The notes under the pieces were generated by a model. That model ran no database searches. It had not been told where the DNA came from and was given only the letters and a program-made list of their open reading frames with translations. From JAPLDB01 sp038230515 (GTDB lineage: Bacteria; Bacteroidota; Bacteroidia; AKYH767-A; 2013-40CM-41-45), in assembly GCA_038230515.1 (NCBI GenBank), contig JBBRND010000012.1:53003-117002 (forward strand): 64,000 nt of DNA, written 5' to 3'. This document shows positions 1 through 7,724 of the stretch, piece by piece; the stretch's first letter is position 1; each line of letters opens with the position of its first letter. Both the position numbers and the translations under genes were made by a program.

Positions 1-1
1 C

Positions 2-724
2 AATGCTGATTCCTCCAGGAAAAAGTTTTATTCAGACCATTACCCAGAGAAAGAGCTAAAACCGAAACCGGAACTATTCTCCTTTAACCCTAACAATCTT
101 CCTGAATCAGATTGGAAGCGACTGGGGTTTTCTGACAAACAAATTCATTCGATAAAAAATTATGAATCGAAAGGCGGAAAGTTCAGAACTAAAGCGGATG
201 TAAAAAAAATGTATGCGATTCATGATGACGAATACAATCGCATTGAACCATTCATTGCAATTCCTGAAGTTGCCAAAGACACTTCACATCATTTTTCTTT
301 TCCGAAATATGAAAAAACATTTCTTGTGGTTGACATTGGCACGGCTGATTCCACAGAGCTTGAAAAACTCCCGATGGTTGGCGATTACCTTGCCCGTAAA
401 ATTTACAACTGGAGAGAAAAGCTTGGCGGTTTTTATTCCATCAATCAGGTAAAAGAAATGTACGGAATGCGTGACTCTGCTTTTCAGGTTATTCTTCCTC
501 ATCTCGTTTTGAAAGATTCTGCCAATCTCCGGAAAATAAATCTGAACACTGCTGATTACGTTGAACTGAATAAGCATCCTTACATCAGCGGTTCGCTGGC
601 AAACATAATTGTCAATTACCGGAAACAACATGGCGCTTTTAAATCACTCGATGATTTACACAAGGTGGCTTTGGTAGATGGAGAACTTTACCGTAAAATT
701 GCCCCCTATTTAAAAACCGAGTAG
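2..724 (+). CDS. Helix-hairpin-helix (ComEA-like) protein, 5' end cut by window
   Basis: The frame is open back to the first bases of the window, so this is the C-terminal 240 residues of a longer protein. The visible part consists of three related units of about 60 residues, each with the pattern of a helix-hairpin-helix DNA-binding repeat: a 'hydrophobic-N-x-A-D/E-x-x-E-L' type start (clearest in INLNTADYVELNKHPYISG), a G-x-x-A-x-x-I-x-x-Y-R-x-x-x-G-x-F core, then a second helix ending in I-x-P-x-L/I. Tandem HhH proteins of this kind bind double-stranded DNA without sequence preference (ComEA is the named example). In Bacteroidota they usually carry an N-terminal membrane anchor, which would lie outside the window. 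It ends 9 bases before apt and is probably co-transcribed with it. Confidence 0.8.
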   Translation, partial: NADSSRKKFYSDHYPEKELKPKPELFSFNPNNLPESDWKRLGFSDKQIHSIKNYESKGGKFRTKADVKKMYAIHDDEYNRIEPFIAIPEVAKDTSHHFSFPKYEKTFLVVDIGTADSTELEKLPMVGDYLARKIYNWREKLGGFYSINQVKEMYGMRDSAFQVILPHLVLKDSANLRKINLNTADYVELNKHPYISGSLANIIVNYRKQHGAFKSLDDLHKVALVDGELYRKIAPYLKTE

Positions 725-733
725 AAGTTTTTC

Positions 734-1264
734 ATGGATTTACAGCAGAGAATAAAAGCCGCCATCCGCGATGTACCCGACTTTCCAAAGCCGGGAATTT
801 TATTTAAGGACATTACTCCTGTGCTGGCTGATGCGGCACTTTGCAACGATATTGCAACTGCTTTTCACCAATCATTTCAATCAAAAAAAATTGACAGCAT
901 TGTTGGTGTGGAGAGTCGCGGATTTTTATTCGGAATGATGCTGGCTCAAAAGTTCGGAGTGCCTTTTCTTCCTGTACGTAAAAAAGGAAAGCTTCCTTTT
1001 AAAACACATTCGTATGAATATACGCTTGAATATGGAAGTGCGGTGATGGAGATGCACATTGACTCGGTTGCGAAAGGCAGTTCTGTTTTAATACATGACG
1101 ATTTGCTTGCTACTGGTGGCACTGCTGCGGCTGCTGCGGAGTTGGTTAAAATGCAGGGCGGAAACATTGCCGGCTTTGCCTTTTTAATCGCACTCGATTT
1201 CTTAAACGGAAAAGAAAAACTGCTGCCACATTCATCCACTATTTTATCACTTGTAAATTATTAA
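734..1264 (+). CDS. apt: Adenine phosphoribosyltransferase
   Basis: Purine salvage enzyme: adenine + PRPP gives AMP + pyrophosphate in the cytoplasm. The 176-residue length is normal for the family. The N-terminus has the characteristic DVPDFPKPGILFKDITPVL segment, residues about 55-65 hold VGVESRGFLFG, and the PRPP-binding loop VLIHDDLLATGGTA lies near residues 117-130. In many homologues the loop reads VDDLLATGGT, so the His before DD is a small variation. The start is the ATG 9 bases after the preceding stop. Spacing to the acyl-CoA dehydrogenase downstream is 14 bases, so the three genes look like one transcript. Confidence 0.95.
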   Translation: MDLQQRIKAAIRDVPDFPKPGILFKDITPVLADAALCNDIATAFHQSFQSKKIDSIVGVESRGFLFGMMLAQKFGVPFLPVRKKGKLPFKTHSYEYTLEYGSAVMEMHIDSVAKGSSVLIHDDLLATGGTAAAAAELVKMQGGNIAGFAFLIALDFLNGKEKLLPHSSTILSLVNY

Positions 1265-1278
1265 TCCTCGTTAACAGA

Positions 1279-2418
1279 ATGAATTTTGCACAGACAGAAA
1301 ATCAGAAATTAATTGCTGAAAGCATCCGCAAGTTTGGCGATCAACACATCCGTCCGCAAATGATGGAGTGGGATGAAACACAAAAATTTCCGGTTGAGCT
1401 TTTCAAGAAGCTGGGTGCGCAGGGCTATATGGGTGTGCTTGTACCTACTGAATATGGCGGCAGCGGACTGGGTTACCTGGAATACGTAACAGTTATTACT
1501 GAGATTTCAAAAATCTGCGGCTCCATTGGATTGAGTGTAGCAGCACACAATTCTCTCTGCACCGGACACATCATGATGTTTGGCGATGAGGAACAAAAGA
1601 AAAAATATTTACCAAAGCTGGCTTCAGCAGAATGGATTGGAGCATGGGGACTAACGGAAGCCAATACCGGCAGCGATGCGATGCGGATGCAAACAGTAGC
1701 AAAGGAAGATGGCGACTATTACATCATAAACGGTTCGAAGAACTGGATAACGCATGGCATCAGTGGCGATGTGGCAGTGGTGCTTACGCGCACGGGTGAA
1801 CCGCTCGATTCTCACGGCATCACTACGTTTGTTATTGAGCGGGAAACTCCGGGTTTTTCTGGCGGAAGAAAAGAAAACAAGCTGGGCATGAGAGCCAGCG
1901 AAACGGCAGAGCTTATTTTCCAGGATTGCCGCGTACATAAAAGCCATGTGCTCGGAAAAGTGGGTGATGGCTTTATTCAGGCAATGAAAATTTTGGATGG
2001 GGGAAGAATTTCCATTGCATCGCTCGCGCTGGGTATTGCAAAGGGTGCATTTGATGCTTCATTAAAATATTCAAAAGAACGCCATCAGTTCGGACAGCCG
2101 ATTTCAAATTTTCAGGGCATCTCATTTAAACTTGCGGACATGGCAACAAAAATTGAAGCAGCAGAACTGCTAACACTTCATGCGGCAACGTTGAAAAACA
2201 ATAAACAGAAATGTACCAAGGAGAGTGCGTTTGCAAAATACTATGCTTCGGAAATTTCGGTGCAGGTGAGCACAGAAGCGGTGCAGATACACGGTGGATA
2301 CGGATACACTAAAGATTTTCCGGTTGAAAAATATTACCGCGATTCCAAGCTCTGCACCATCGGTGAGGGTACGAGCGAAATTCAAAAAATGGTAATTGCA
2401 AGGGAGATTTTAAAATAA
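1279..2418 (+). CDS. Acyl-CoA dehydrogenase (short-chain/butyryl type)
   Basis: FAD-dependent acyl-CoA dehydrogenase of fatty acid or branched-chain amino acid breakdown, passing electrons to electron-transfer flavoprotein. Both family signatures are present: WGLTEANTGSD near residue 122 and the C-terminal QIHGGYGYTKDFPVEKYYRD near residue 335. The catalytic base is the first Glu of GEGTSEIQ near residue 364, the position used in short-chain and butyryl-CoA dehydrogenases. The 379-residue length is typical. Chain-length preference cannot be read from sequence. The gene is the last chromosomal-type gene before the accessory island; a hairpin and the left 46-bp island repeat start about 20 bases after its stop. 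Confidence 0.92.
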   Translation: MNFAQTENQKLIAESIRKFGDQHIRPQMMEWDETQKFPVELFKKLGAQGYMGVLVPTEYGGSGLGYLEYVTVITEISKICGSIGLSVAAHNSLCTGHIMMFGDEEQKKKYLPKLASAEWIGAWGLTEANTGSDAMRMQTVAKEDGDYYIINGSKNWITHGISGDVAVVLTRTGEPLDSHGITTFVIERETPGFSGGRKENKLGMRASETAELIFQDCRVHKSHVLGKVGDGFIQAMKILDGGRISIASLALGIAKGAFDASLKYSKERHQFGQPISNFQGISFKLADMATKIEAAELLTLHAATLKNNKQKCTKESAFAKYYASEISVQVSTEAVQIHGGYGYTKDFPVEKYYRDSKLCTIGEGTSEIQKMVIAREILK

Positions 2419-2439
2419 CAACATTTTATTTTTTGGATT

Positions 2440-2464
2440 GATACCGTTCTTAAAAAACGGTATC
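2440..2464. terminator. Hairpin downstream of acyl-CoA dehydrogenase
   Basis: Perfect 9-bp stem gataccgtt / aacggtatc with a 7-base A/T-rich loop, 21 bases after the acyl-CoA dehydrogenase stop. A U-rich stretch follows only about 8 bases later. It could act as a terminator, but it overlaps by six bases the 46-bp island repeat and shares its GATAC core, so it may belong to that repeat. Confidence 0.45.
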
Positions 2465-2504
2465 AGTATCATCTTTTTACCGGGGTTTTGATACTGATAC
2501 TAAA
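2459..2504 (+). repeat. Left copy of 46-bp island-flanking inverted repeat
   Basis: This 46-bp sequence recurs as its exact reverse complement at 13995-14040. Each copy is itself a hairpin: the 12-bp arms gtatcagtatca (2460-2471) and tgatactgatac (2489-2500) are perfectly complementary and enclose a non-palindromic 17-base loop containing accgggg. The loop gives each copy a direction, and the two copies face opposite ways. Together they bracket all accessory genes between the acyl-CoA dehydrogenase and gldN. Confidence 0.85.
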
Positions 2505-2791
2505 TTTTTTTATCAGGATTAACGGTTTCTTTTTTTTCCACACTATTTATCTTTAAGTAATTCACTCATACTGGTGCTGCCGTCATTGCTGCCGGATAAA
2601 ATACTGTTGCTGCCATTGCAAGCGGCAGCATGACTACAGCAAAAGCAAGACATGAGGAAGAACACGGCAATGCTGCCCTAATAAAAAGGAGCATTGACTG
2701 CCCACTGAACAGCGATGCGCCAAACAACAGCAACACTCCTCTATAATTGAGGATGGCTGACATTAATTGTAACAACTAAAACCAACTTATA
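2505..2791. other. Intergenic stretch, no gene recognised
   Basis: About 290 bases between the left island repeat and the first island gene. It begins A/T-rich and then turns into a gct/gca-rich stretch (2570-2720) that could be a decayed coding sequence, but neither strand gives a convincing protein. It probably holds the promoter of the gene at 2792. Confidence 0.4.
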
Positions 2792-3409
2792 ATGACACAT
2801 TCGAATTTTCTACCAAAAAAGGAAGCTGAATTAACCATCTTCTTAGCTTCTTATTTATCAGGATTAACTGCCAACCGAACTACGTTAGCATTAACAACAG
2901 GCGACACGGCAAGCCAAACTACTTATTGCAATGGAATAAGTACAGCAATAAACAATGTAAGCATTCAAAAGGCAAATCAAAAAAATGCTACTGCATCGAA
3001 AAACACCACTAAAAAAGCCAATCTGTTGGCAATCCAAAATTTTATTCAACTTGTAAAAAAACTGCCGAATTATACCACTGCTATCGGCAATGCGCTGGGA
3101 GTAATTGGAGCTGCAAACCCTTTTGACCCATCAACATTCAAAACCGTACTAACAACTGATGCATTTCCGGGTTATGTGCTTGTAAAATACCACAAGGGAG
3201 ATGCGGATGGAATTAATTTGTATGCGCGGCTGCAAGGGGTTACTAACTGGACTCTTGTGAGCAGGGTAAACACCTCTCCTTACGCTGATACACGCCCGTT
3301 GGCACTTTCAGGAACTCCTGAGATACGCCAGTACATGGCTATTGGGGTCATGAGCGATACAGAAATTGGACTGCAATCCGATATTTCCACTGTAGTTTAT
3401 GGTGGCTAA
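2792..3409 (+). CDS. Hypothetical protein, helical N-terminus plus fibronectin-like C-terminus
   Basis: Family not recognised by name. The 205-residue product has no signal peptide. Residues 1-125 are Ala/Thr/Asn-rich and probably helical; from about residue 130 the pattern becomes beta-like, with YVLVKYHKGDADGINLYARLQ and alternating hydrophobics up to the end, resembling a small fibronectin type III or similar sandwich. Short cytosolic-looking proteins of this composition recur in Bacteroidota accessory regions; two other helical examples are at 27262 and 36806 here, with no convincing alignment between them. It is the only rightward gene in the left half of the island and converges on the primase-helicase gene across a shared terminator. 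Confidence 0.65.
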   Translation: MTHSNFLPKKEAELTIFLASYLSGLTANRTTLALTTGDTASQTTYCNGISTAINNVSIQKANQKNATASKNTTKKANLLAIQNFIQLVKKLPNYTTAIGNALGVIGAANPFDPSTFKTVLTTDAFPGYVLVKYHKGDADGINLYARLQGVTNWTLVSRVNTSPYADTRPLALSGTPEIRQYMAIGVMSDTEIGLQSDISTVVYGG

Positions 3410-3427
3410 AATTTCTGAAATGATTTT

Positions 3428-3463
3428 AAATCCCGCAGGAAATATTCTGCGGGATTTTTTTTT
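3428..3463. terminator. Bidirectional rho-independent terminator
   Basis: An 11-bp perfect stem aaatcccgcag / ctgcgggattt with an 8-base loop and a run of nine T on the + strand (A run on the other side). It lies between two converging genes and serves the hypothetical gene at 2792 on the + strand and the primase-helicase on the - strand, whose stop codon overlaps the tail. Confidence 0.9.
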
Positions 3464-5354
3464 AATCATTTTTCAGTTTCCAGTTTTTTTCGTCTTTAAT
3501 TAAAATGCCAAGCTCTGCCATTCTTTTCAAATCGCGGTTGGCACTGGGCTTTGTTTTGCCCGTTATAGTTTGATAAAATTCGCAAAAACTTTTATGCGTA
3601 AGCGAATTATTTCCCGAAAAAATTTCTTCGGCAAGTTTTTTCAACTTCCCGTTATTATTTTCTTTGCCTGTGGAATTGCTACCAATAGATTCTATGTTTA
3701 TATCCGTTCCCATACTCTCAAAGGCAAAGTGTTTTTCTTCCTCCAAAAAAATTAATTCTCTTGCTACCGCCCGTTGCTTTGTAGTAGTTAAATTACCTTT
3801 CACAACTGTTAGCAATCGTTTATTAGAACCTTCGGTGCTTTCGTTTAAACTCAGCACTGTTCTACAGCGAGCTACGAGCGATTGACCTCCGTGCGCCTGT
3901 TCCATGGCAGGTTTTAACGAATAGGATGATTTGACCGGATGATGCACCAGAAGTGTTGTAAAATCGTTTCGAATTCCAACTGCATTTATTTTTTTTAATG
4001 TCTGACGAATTAAACTGCTGTCATTTGTATTGCCGTCATAGAGATCGCCCCATGAATCCATGATAAGTAAATCAATGGGAGTTTCAGAGGTAAAATTGTG
4101 AATGTGGTTTAGCAATTCATTCAACGGAATATCATCATCAATAATAAAATTTATTTTTCCATTTTGCTGCAACTTGCGATAGTCATAAATGGAACGGATG
4201 AGAAAAGATAGCTGAGCATGATTCTGCTCAGTAGTAATTATGAGGGCTCGCTGATGTTGAGTATTTATTTTATATCCGCAAAAAGATAGGAGACCATGAG
4301 AAATTGCAATTGCCAAATCCACTGTAAAGCAGCTCTTACCCAGACCGGGCTTCCCGATAATTGCATTCAAGGTTCCTTTGCCGAGCAGCGGTTCAAGCAG
4401 GAAAGGAATTTCAGTCACGTTCATTGCCATTAAATCAATGTCGGAGATAATTATTTTTCCGGCAACGTCAGGGGCAGGTAACAAAGCAGGTTGTGATTTT
4501 TCTTCTTTTTCCGCAAACAATTGCGTTGCAAACGCATCTTTATTTATTTTGTACCCGCTTTTAACTGCTGCGCATATTTCAGCAACATCAAAATCATCCT
4601 CTGTATAATCTCTGCTAAGTAATTGCGTTGCATCTTCAATAGCAATTCCATACCGACACATTGCACTACTTAAAACAAAAATAAATTTATTCCTGTTTCC
4701 ATTATTAAACATCTCACCCTTTTTTTCCATCCATCTCAGCAAATTTTGATAAGTGCTATTTAAATCAATTTGATTAAACGACCTGGTAATTAACTCAGGT
4801 ATTTTTTCTTCTTCTATATCTTCAAAAACCATGGCATCGCCATTAAAATAAAGATCAGGATCATAACTTTCAAAACACAAACGGCTTGGGTTGGCGCAAG
4901 TTGAATCTGCATCCTTCCATATCCTTTTGAGCGCAGCAAAATGCTGCCGGTGTTTAGAGCCATCGGCTATGCGCACCAAACTCTTAACTCCTTTGCCCGA
5001 TGGAGAAACCCAGCAAGCCAACGTCCACGGCCATTCGCTTAGTTTGCGTTTATATTCTGCCACATCTATTCCGTCAAAGTCGAGCGCAATTAAACCGCTG
5101 TGTTCGACTAACTTATTGTCTTTTCTTTCCGAAAATATTCCCGACCATGTTACAGCAGGTAAATTTTTCTTAAGAGCTGAAATTACCTTTTCATCCGTTT
5201 CGCTTCTAATTTGCTCAATTTTTTGCTTACTTGAACCTGCCTGTATCCATGTTAATGCTTCTTCCAAGGTACAAAGGTCTCCTTTCGTACTTTTCGCATT
5301 TTGATAATACCCTATCTGCGTATCTAAGGCGAGGTACTGATTTTTTGTTTCCAT
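3462..5354 (-). CDS. Primase-helicase: VirE/BT4734-type N-terminal domain plus RepA-like AAA ATPase
   Basis: A 630-residue mobile-element replication protein. Residues about 45-190 match the VirE N-terminal / BT4734-like domain, with the block HSGLIALDFDGID and the later WVSPSGKGVKSLVRI, a primase-related fold common in Bacteroidota plasmids, prophages and integrative elements. Residues about 310-560 form a RecA-like ATPase of the RepA helicase type: Walker A GKPGLGKS, Walker B LLIMDSWGD, and a sensor-like LLVHHPVK followed by HGGQSLVARCRTVL. A short Lys-rich winged-helix-like tail ends the protein. It closes the leftward gene block 6521 to 3462. No relaxase or integrase accompanies it, so it may be the replication module of an element that has lost its mobility genes. 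Confidence 0.82.
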   Translation of the reverse strand: METKNQYLALDTQIGYYQNAKSTKGDLCTLEEALTWIQAGSSKQKIEQIRSETDEKVISALKKNLPAVTWSGIFSERKDNKLVEHSGLIALDFDGIDVAEYKRKLSEWPWTLACWVSPSGKGVKSLVRIADGSKHRQHFAALKRIWKDADSTCANPSRLCFESYDPDLYFNGDAMVFEDIEEEKIPELITRSFNQIDLNSTYQNLLRWMEKKGEMFNNGNRNKFIFVLSSAMCRYGIAIEDATQLLSRDYTEDDFDVAEICAAVKSGYKINKDAFATQLFAEKEEKSQPALLPAPDVAGKIIISDIDLMAMNVTEIPFLLEPLLGKGTLNAIIGKPGLGKSCFTVDLAIAISHGLLSFCGYKINTQHQRALIITTEQNHAQLSFLIRSIYDYRKLQQNGKINFIIDDDIPLNELLNHIHNFTSETPIDLLIMDSWGDLYDGNTNDSSLIRQTLKKINAVGIRNDFTTLLVHHPVKSSYSLKPAMEQAHGGQSLVARCRTVLSLNESTEGSNKRLLTVVKGNLTTTKQRAVARELIFLEEEKHFAFESMGTDINIESIGSNSTGKENNNGKLKKLAEEIFSGNNSLTHKSFCEFYQTITGKTKPSANRDLKRMAELGILIKDEKNWKLKND

Positions 5355-5360
5355 CTATTT

Positions 5361-5627
5361 TTAATTTTTATTGTTAGTGTTAAATATTTTCCATCTAAAA
5401 AATTCATATTCCTCCAACTCCTCGTTGGAGTTAGATGCTGTTTTCAAAAAATTTCTAATTTCGATAATATAGGCCGCTTCTGCTTCGGCAAAGTTTTGCA
5501 CTTCGTTGGCTGAAACAATCAGATTTTCATCTTTCAGGAGGTCTGTGCAGCGTTGAAGTTCAGCGTCTAGTACAGAATTTAGCGAAGCATTTAAAGAAGC
5601 CCGTGCTAATTTTTGTATCTCTTTCAT
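5361..5627 (-). CDS. Small acidic hypothetical protein
   Basis: An 88-residue, Glu-rich, probably all-helical protein without recognisable family, signal peptide or membrane segment. Its ATG overlaps the stop of the preceding gene by four bases (ATGA arrangement), and only 6 bases separate it from the primase-helicase start, so it is translated as part of that operon. A role in replication or its control is inferred only from the operon. Confidence 0.6.
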   Translation of the reverse strand: MKEIQKLARASLNASLNSVLDAELQRCTDLLKDENLIVSANEVQNFAEAEAAYIIEIRNFLKTASNSNEELEEYEFFRWKIFNTNNKN

Positions 5628-5854
5628 AGTTTAATTTTAATTTTTTCGTTTTGGCGATAGTACCTGTTTCTTAATTTTCTGACGTATTTCAATTTTTTTT
5701 TCAGCCCTAATTTTTCTTCCCCCCATTCGGGCATTTCGTCATCATCACTAAAAAGGTCAAGCCGGTCAATTGTTTGATGCTCCAAGCCGCCTAAAATTTC
5801 AATAAGTTCCAGGTTCACTCCGTATTTTTCGATTAATGCTATCTCTTTTTCCAT
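5624..5854 (-). CDS. Small hypothetical protein with basic C-terminus
   Basis: A 76-residue protein, acidic in the middle (DLFSDDDEMPEW) and strongly basic at the end (KLKYVRKLRNRYYRQNEKIKIKL). No known family recognised. It overlaps the next gene by four bases, which indicates translational coupling within the primase-helicase operon. Such small charged proteins are typical of mobile-element replication operons, but function cannot be assigned. Confidence 0.6.
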   Translation of the reverse strand: MEKEIALIEKYGVNLELIEILGGLEHQTIDRLDLFSDDDEMPEWGEEKLGLKKKLKYVRKLRNRYYRQNEKIKIKL

Positions 5855-5885
5855 TGTTATTTATTTTTAAAATTTTTTTTAATAA

Positions 5886-6521
5886 TCACAGTGCCAGCCC
5901 TCGGATGCCATGTCTTTCTTGGGCAACAGGCGGAGCAACCGCAAAAGGATCTTCGTTGGAGAAGAGCGCATTCAAATTGAGCGGTGTTTGGGTAAATGCA
6001 GTAAGCACTTCATCGCTTATCTGGCTCGGAGGAATAGGGTGAACGCAGTACTTCGTTTCCAGTTCTTTTCCGGTTTTGGTTATCACTAGATCATAATGGC
6101 GGAAGTCGCCCCAATTTTTGTCAGAAGCGAGCTCCCGTATTGCATTATTAATTGTCGCCTTATCGCACGTCCATATTTGTATTCGCTTCAATGAATAGTT
6201 ATAGATGCCGTATCCGTAAAATTTTTTTACAGGTTTCGTGGCAGCGTCTGCTGGTCTGTCTGCCAGCCGGAATCGCTCAACTTTGAGCTTTCCATTCTCA
6301 CCTGCTACAAACCGCTGAAGGGCAATAATGGGCTGCATTATAATTCTCATTTTATTTGCACCACTAGCCGGCTTGAAATATTTGCCCATGACCTCCTCTG
6401 CCGGAAATGCTGTGCTATCATCCTCCGGAAGAAAGTTTCCTGATCCGTATGCCTGATTGTTGGTAACGACTGTACCGTTGGTTGTTGCAGCTATGCCGCT
6501 TTGATTTTTAGAATTTTTCAT
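5886..6521 (-). CDS. Hypothetical protein, first gene of the island replication operon
   Basis: A 211-residue protein without signal peptide or membrane segment. The first 30 residues are Asn/Gly/Thr-rich and look disordered; the rest (from about residue 40) is an ordered alpha/beta domain with basic patches such as KLKVERFRLADRPADAATKPVKK and KRIQIWTCDKATINNAIRELAS. It is first in the leftward operon that ends with the primase-helicase. A single-strand or accessory DNA-binding role would fit place and composition but is inference; I recognise no family. Confidence 0.6.
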   Translation of the reverse strand: MKNSKNQSGIAATTNGTVVTNNQAYGSGNFLPEDDSTAFPAEEVMGKYFKPASGANKMRIIMQPIIALQRFVAGENGKLKVERFRLADRPADAATKPVKKFYGYGIYNYSLKRIQIWTCDKATINNAIRELASDKNWGDFRHYDLVITKTGKELETKYCVHPIPPSQISDEVLTAFTQTPLNLNALFSNEDPFAVAPPVAQERHGIRGLAL

Positions 6522-6576
6522 ACTTTTTTTAAATTTTGATTTTAAATTGTTTAAATATTTATTTGATTTGAAGTCG

Positions 6577-6584
6577 CAAAAATA
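6577..6584 (-). promoter_or_regulatory. Candidate -7 box of the island replication operon
   Basis: Read on the minus strand this is TATTTTTG, matching the Bacteroidota -7 consensus TAnnTTTG, about 55 bases upstream of the first ATG of the leftward operon. No clear TTG -33 box is found at the right distance, so support is weak. Confidence 0.3.
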
Positions 6585-6604
6585 TTTCGAAAAAATATGG
6601 TACT

Positions 6605-6652
6605 AAAAAAAAAGAACGATAGAAATAAAAATTTTCTATCGTTCTTTTTTTT
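6605..6652. terminator. Terminator between gene 6665-7492 and the replication operon
   Basis: A 12-bp perfect stem gaacgatagaaa (6614-6625) / tttctatcgttc (6633-6644) flanked by an A run on the left and eight T on the right. On the minus strand it lies 12 bases after the stop of the unknown 275-residue gene, so that gene is transcribed separately from the replication operon. Confidence 0.88.
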
Positions 6653-6664
6653 GCACTTAAAATA

Positions 6665-7492
6665 TTATTTAAACCCACAGTATGTTTTTATATCAGGGGG
6701 AAGGTTTTTATCTACACCATTGGAAATTTTATAGTTAAACAAATTTTTTTCAATCGCCTTTTCATTTGGTGGAATAGGTAAAGGCACATCATCGTGACCA
6801 AAAAATGTAAGGGCACTAAATACTCTGTGTATAACAGAGTATATTTCTTCTGCATTCATTTTTTTTGTACCCATTCTGTCTTTTATTCTTACCGCCTCTA
6901 AAATTAAAAACAAGCGAAGCATGTATGGTGTTATGAATTCTTTCATCATGAATTTTTTGTTGATTCTTTTATAAATAAAAGGTTTGCTCAAATCATAGGT
7001 ATTAAGCGAGTCTATGCCATAAATAGAATCACCTAAATGCACTTGATTGAACTTTTGAAGATCGTTGTCGAGTTTCGCTTTCTCTAACCGTTCGAAATTG
7101 CCCACACTTTTTCCTTTTTTGCTTTGTACCTTTTTAAAAAAATCGTATTCCTTCTTTGCTTCTTTACGGGTAAAGCCTCTTTCGGCTAAATGGTGATTTT
7201 TAAACCTCTGCACCCTGAGTACAATATATAAAGTATTTTGTAATTTTAATTTATCGGTTATAATCGCTTTTAACTCTGGGTCTTCAATGGTATCAAATGC
7301 GGCATTAATTTTATTGAAAAATTTCTGCTTCCTGAAAAAAAAAGTATCAATAGTTGATTCCGAATCTGCTATATTATGCGTTATTCCTTTTGTACCCCGG
7401 AACATGTATTCGAAAATCATGCCTTTGACTTGCAGCTTCTCGCTTTTAAATTTCGTTTCTATTTTATCTCCATTTTTATTTAGTATTTTCAT
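6665..7492 (-). CDS. Hypothetical basic protein, possibly nucleic-acid binding
   Basis: A 275-residue lysine- and phenylalanine-rich protein with no signal peptide or membrane helix. I prefer the ATG at 7492 (MKILNKNGDKIETKF); a TTG seven codons upstream is also in frame. The middle is strongly basic (FTRKEAKKEYDFFKKVQSKK), the rest looks helical. It has its own terminator and diverges from hsdM; the intervening region contains the 46-bp palindrome at 7577-7622. No family recognised. It could be a regulator of the island or an accessory factor of the replication module, but nothing in the sequence proves either. Confidence 0.6.
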   Translation of the reverse strand: MKILNKNGDKIETKFKSEKLQVKGMIFEYMFRGTKGITHNIADSESTIDTFFFRKQKFFNKINAAFDTIEDPELKAIITDKLKLQNTLYIVLRVQRFKNHHLAERGFTRKEAKKEYDFFKKVQSKKGKSVGNFERLEKAKLDNDLQKFNQVHLGDSIYGIDSLNTYDLSKPFIYKRINKKFMMKEFITPYMLRLFLILEAVRIKDRMGTKKMNAEEIYSVIHRVFSALTFFGHDDVPLPIPPNEKAIEKNLFNYKISNGVDKNLPPDIKTYCGFK

Positions 7493-7576
7493 ATAATAAT
7501 TTTTATGCTGCAAAATTAGGCAAGCAATTATGAAGCACCTATAAAATCCGAAAAAATATATTTACACGGAAGAATT

Positions 7577-7622
7577 CGGTATCATAGTATCAAACTCTTA
7601 AGAGAATGATACCATGATACCG
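7577..7622. repeat. Third GATAC palindrome, in the divergent region before hsdM
   Basis: A 46-bp near-perfect palindrome: 16-base arms cggtatcatagtatca and tgataccatgataccg (one mismatch) around a 14-base centre containing the perfect palindrome ctcttaagag. The arms share the GGTATCA-n-AGTATCA design of the 46-bp repeats at the island ends, but the loop is different. It lies between two divergent genes, so it is better placed as an operator or recombination site than as a terminator. Confidence 0.75.
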
Positions 7623-7724
7623 ATTTTACTTACGCTGTATTTCTTTTACCTGTTCATTTTCTGAAAGTAAAATTTGTATGCCCGAAAAAAAAAGAGTTAT
7701 TTCGATGATTAACAAAACGCAAGT

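Noticed and set aside
2566..2775. Hydrophobic minus-strand frame before the first island gene
   Set aside because: Its hydrophobicity comes from gct/gca-rich DNA; no start signal or family. Possibly decayed sequence only.
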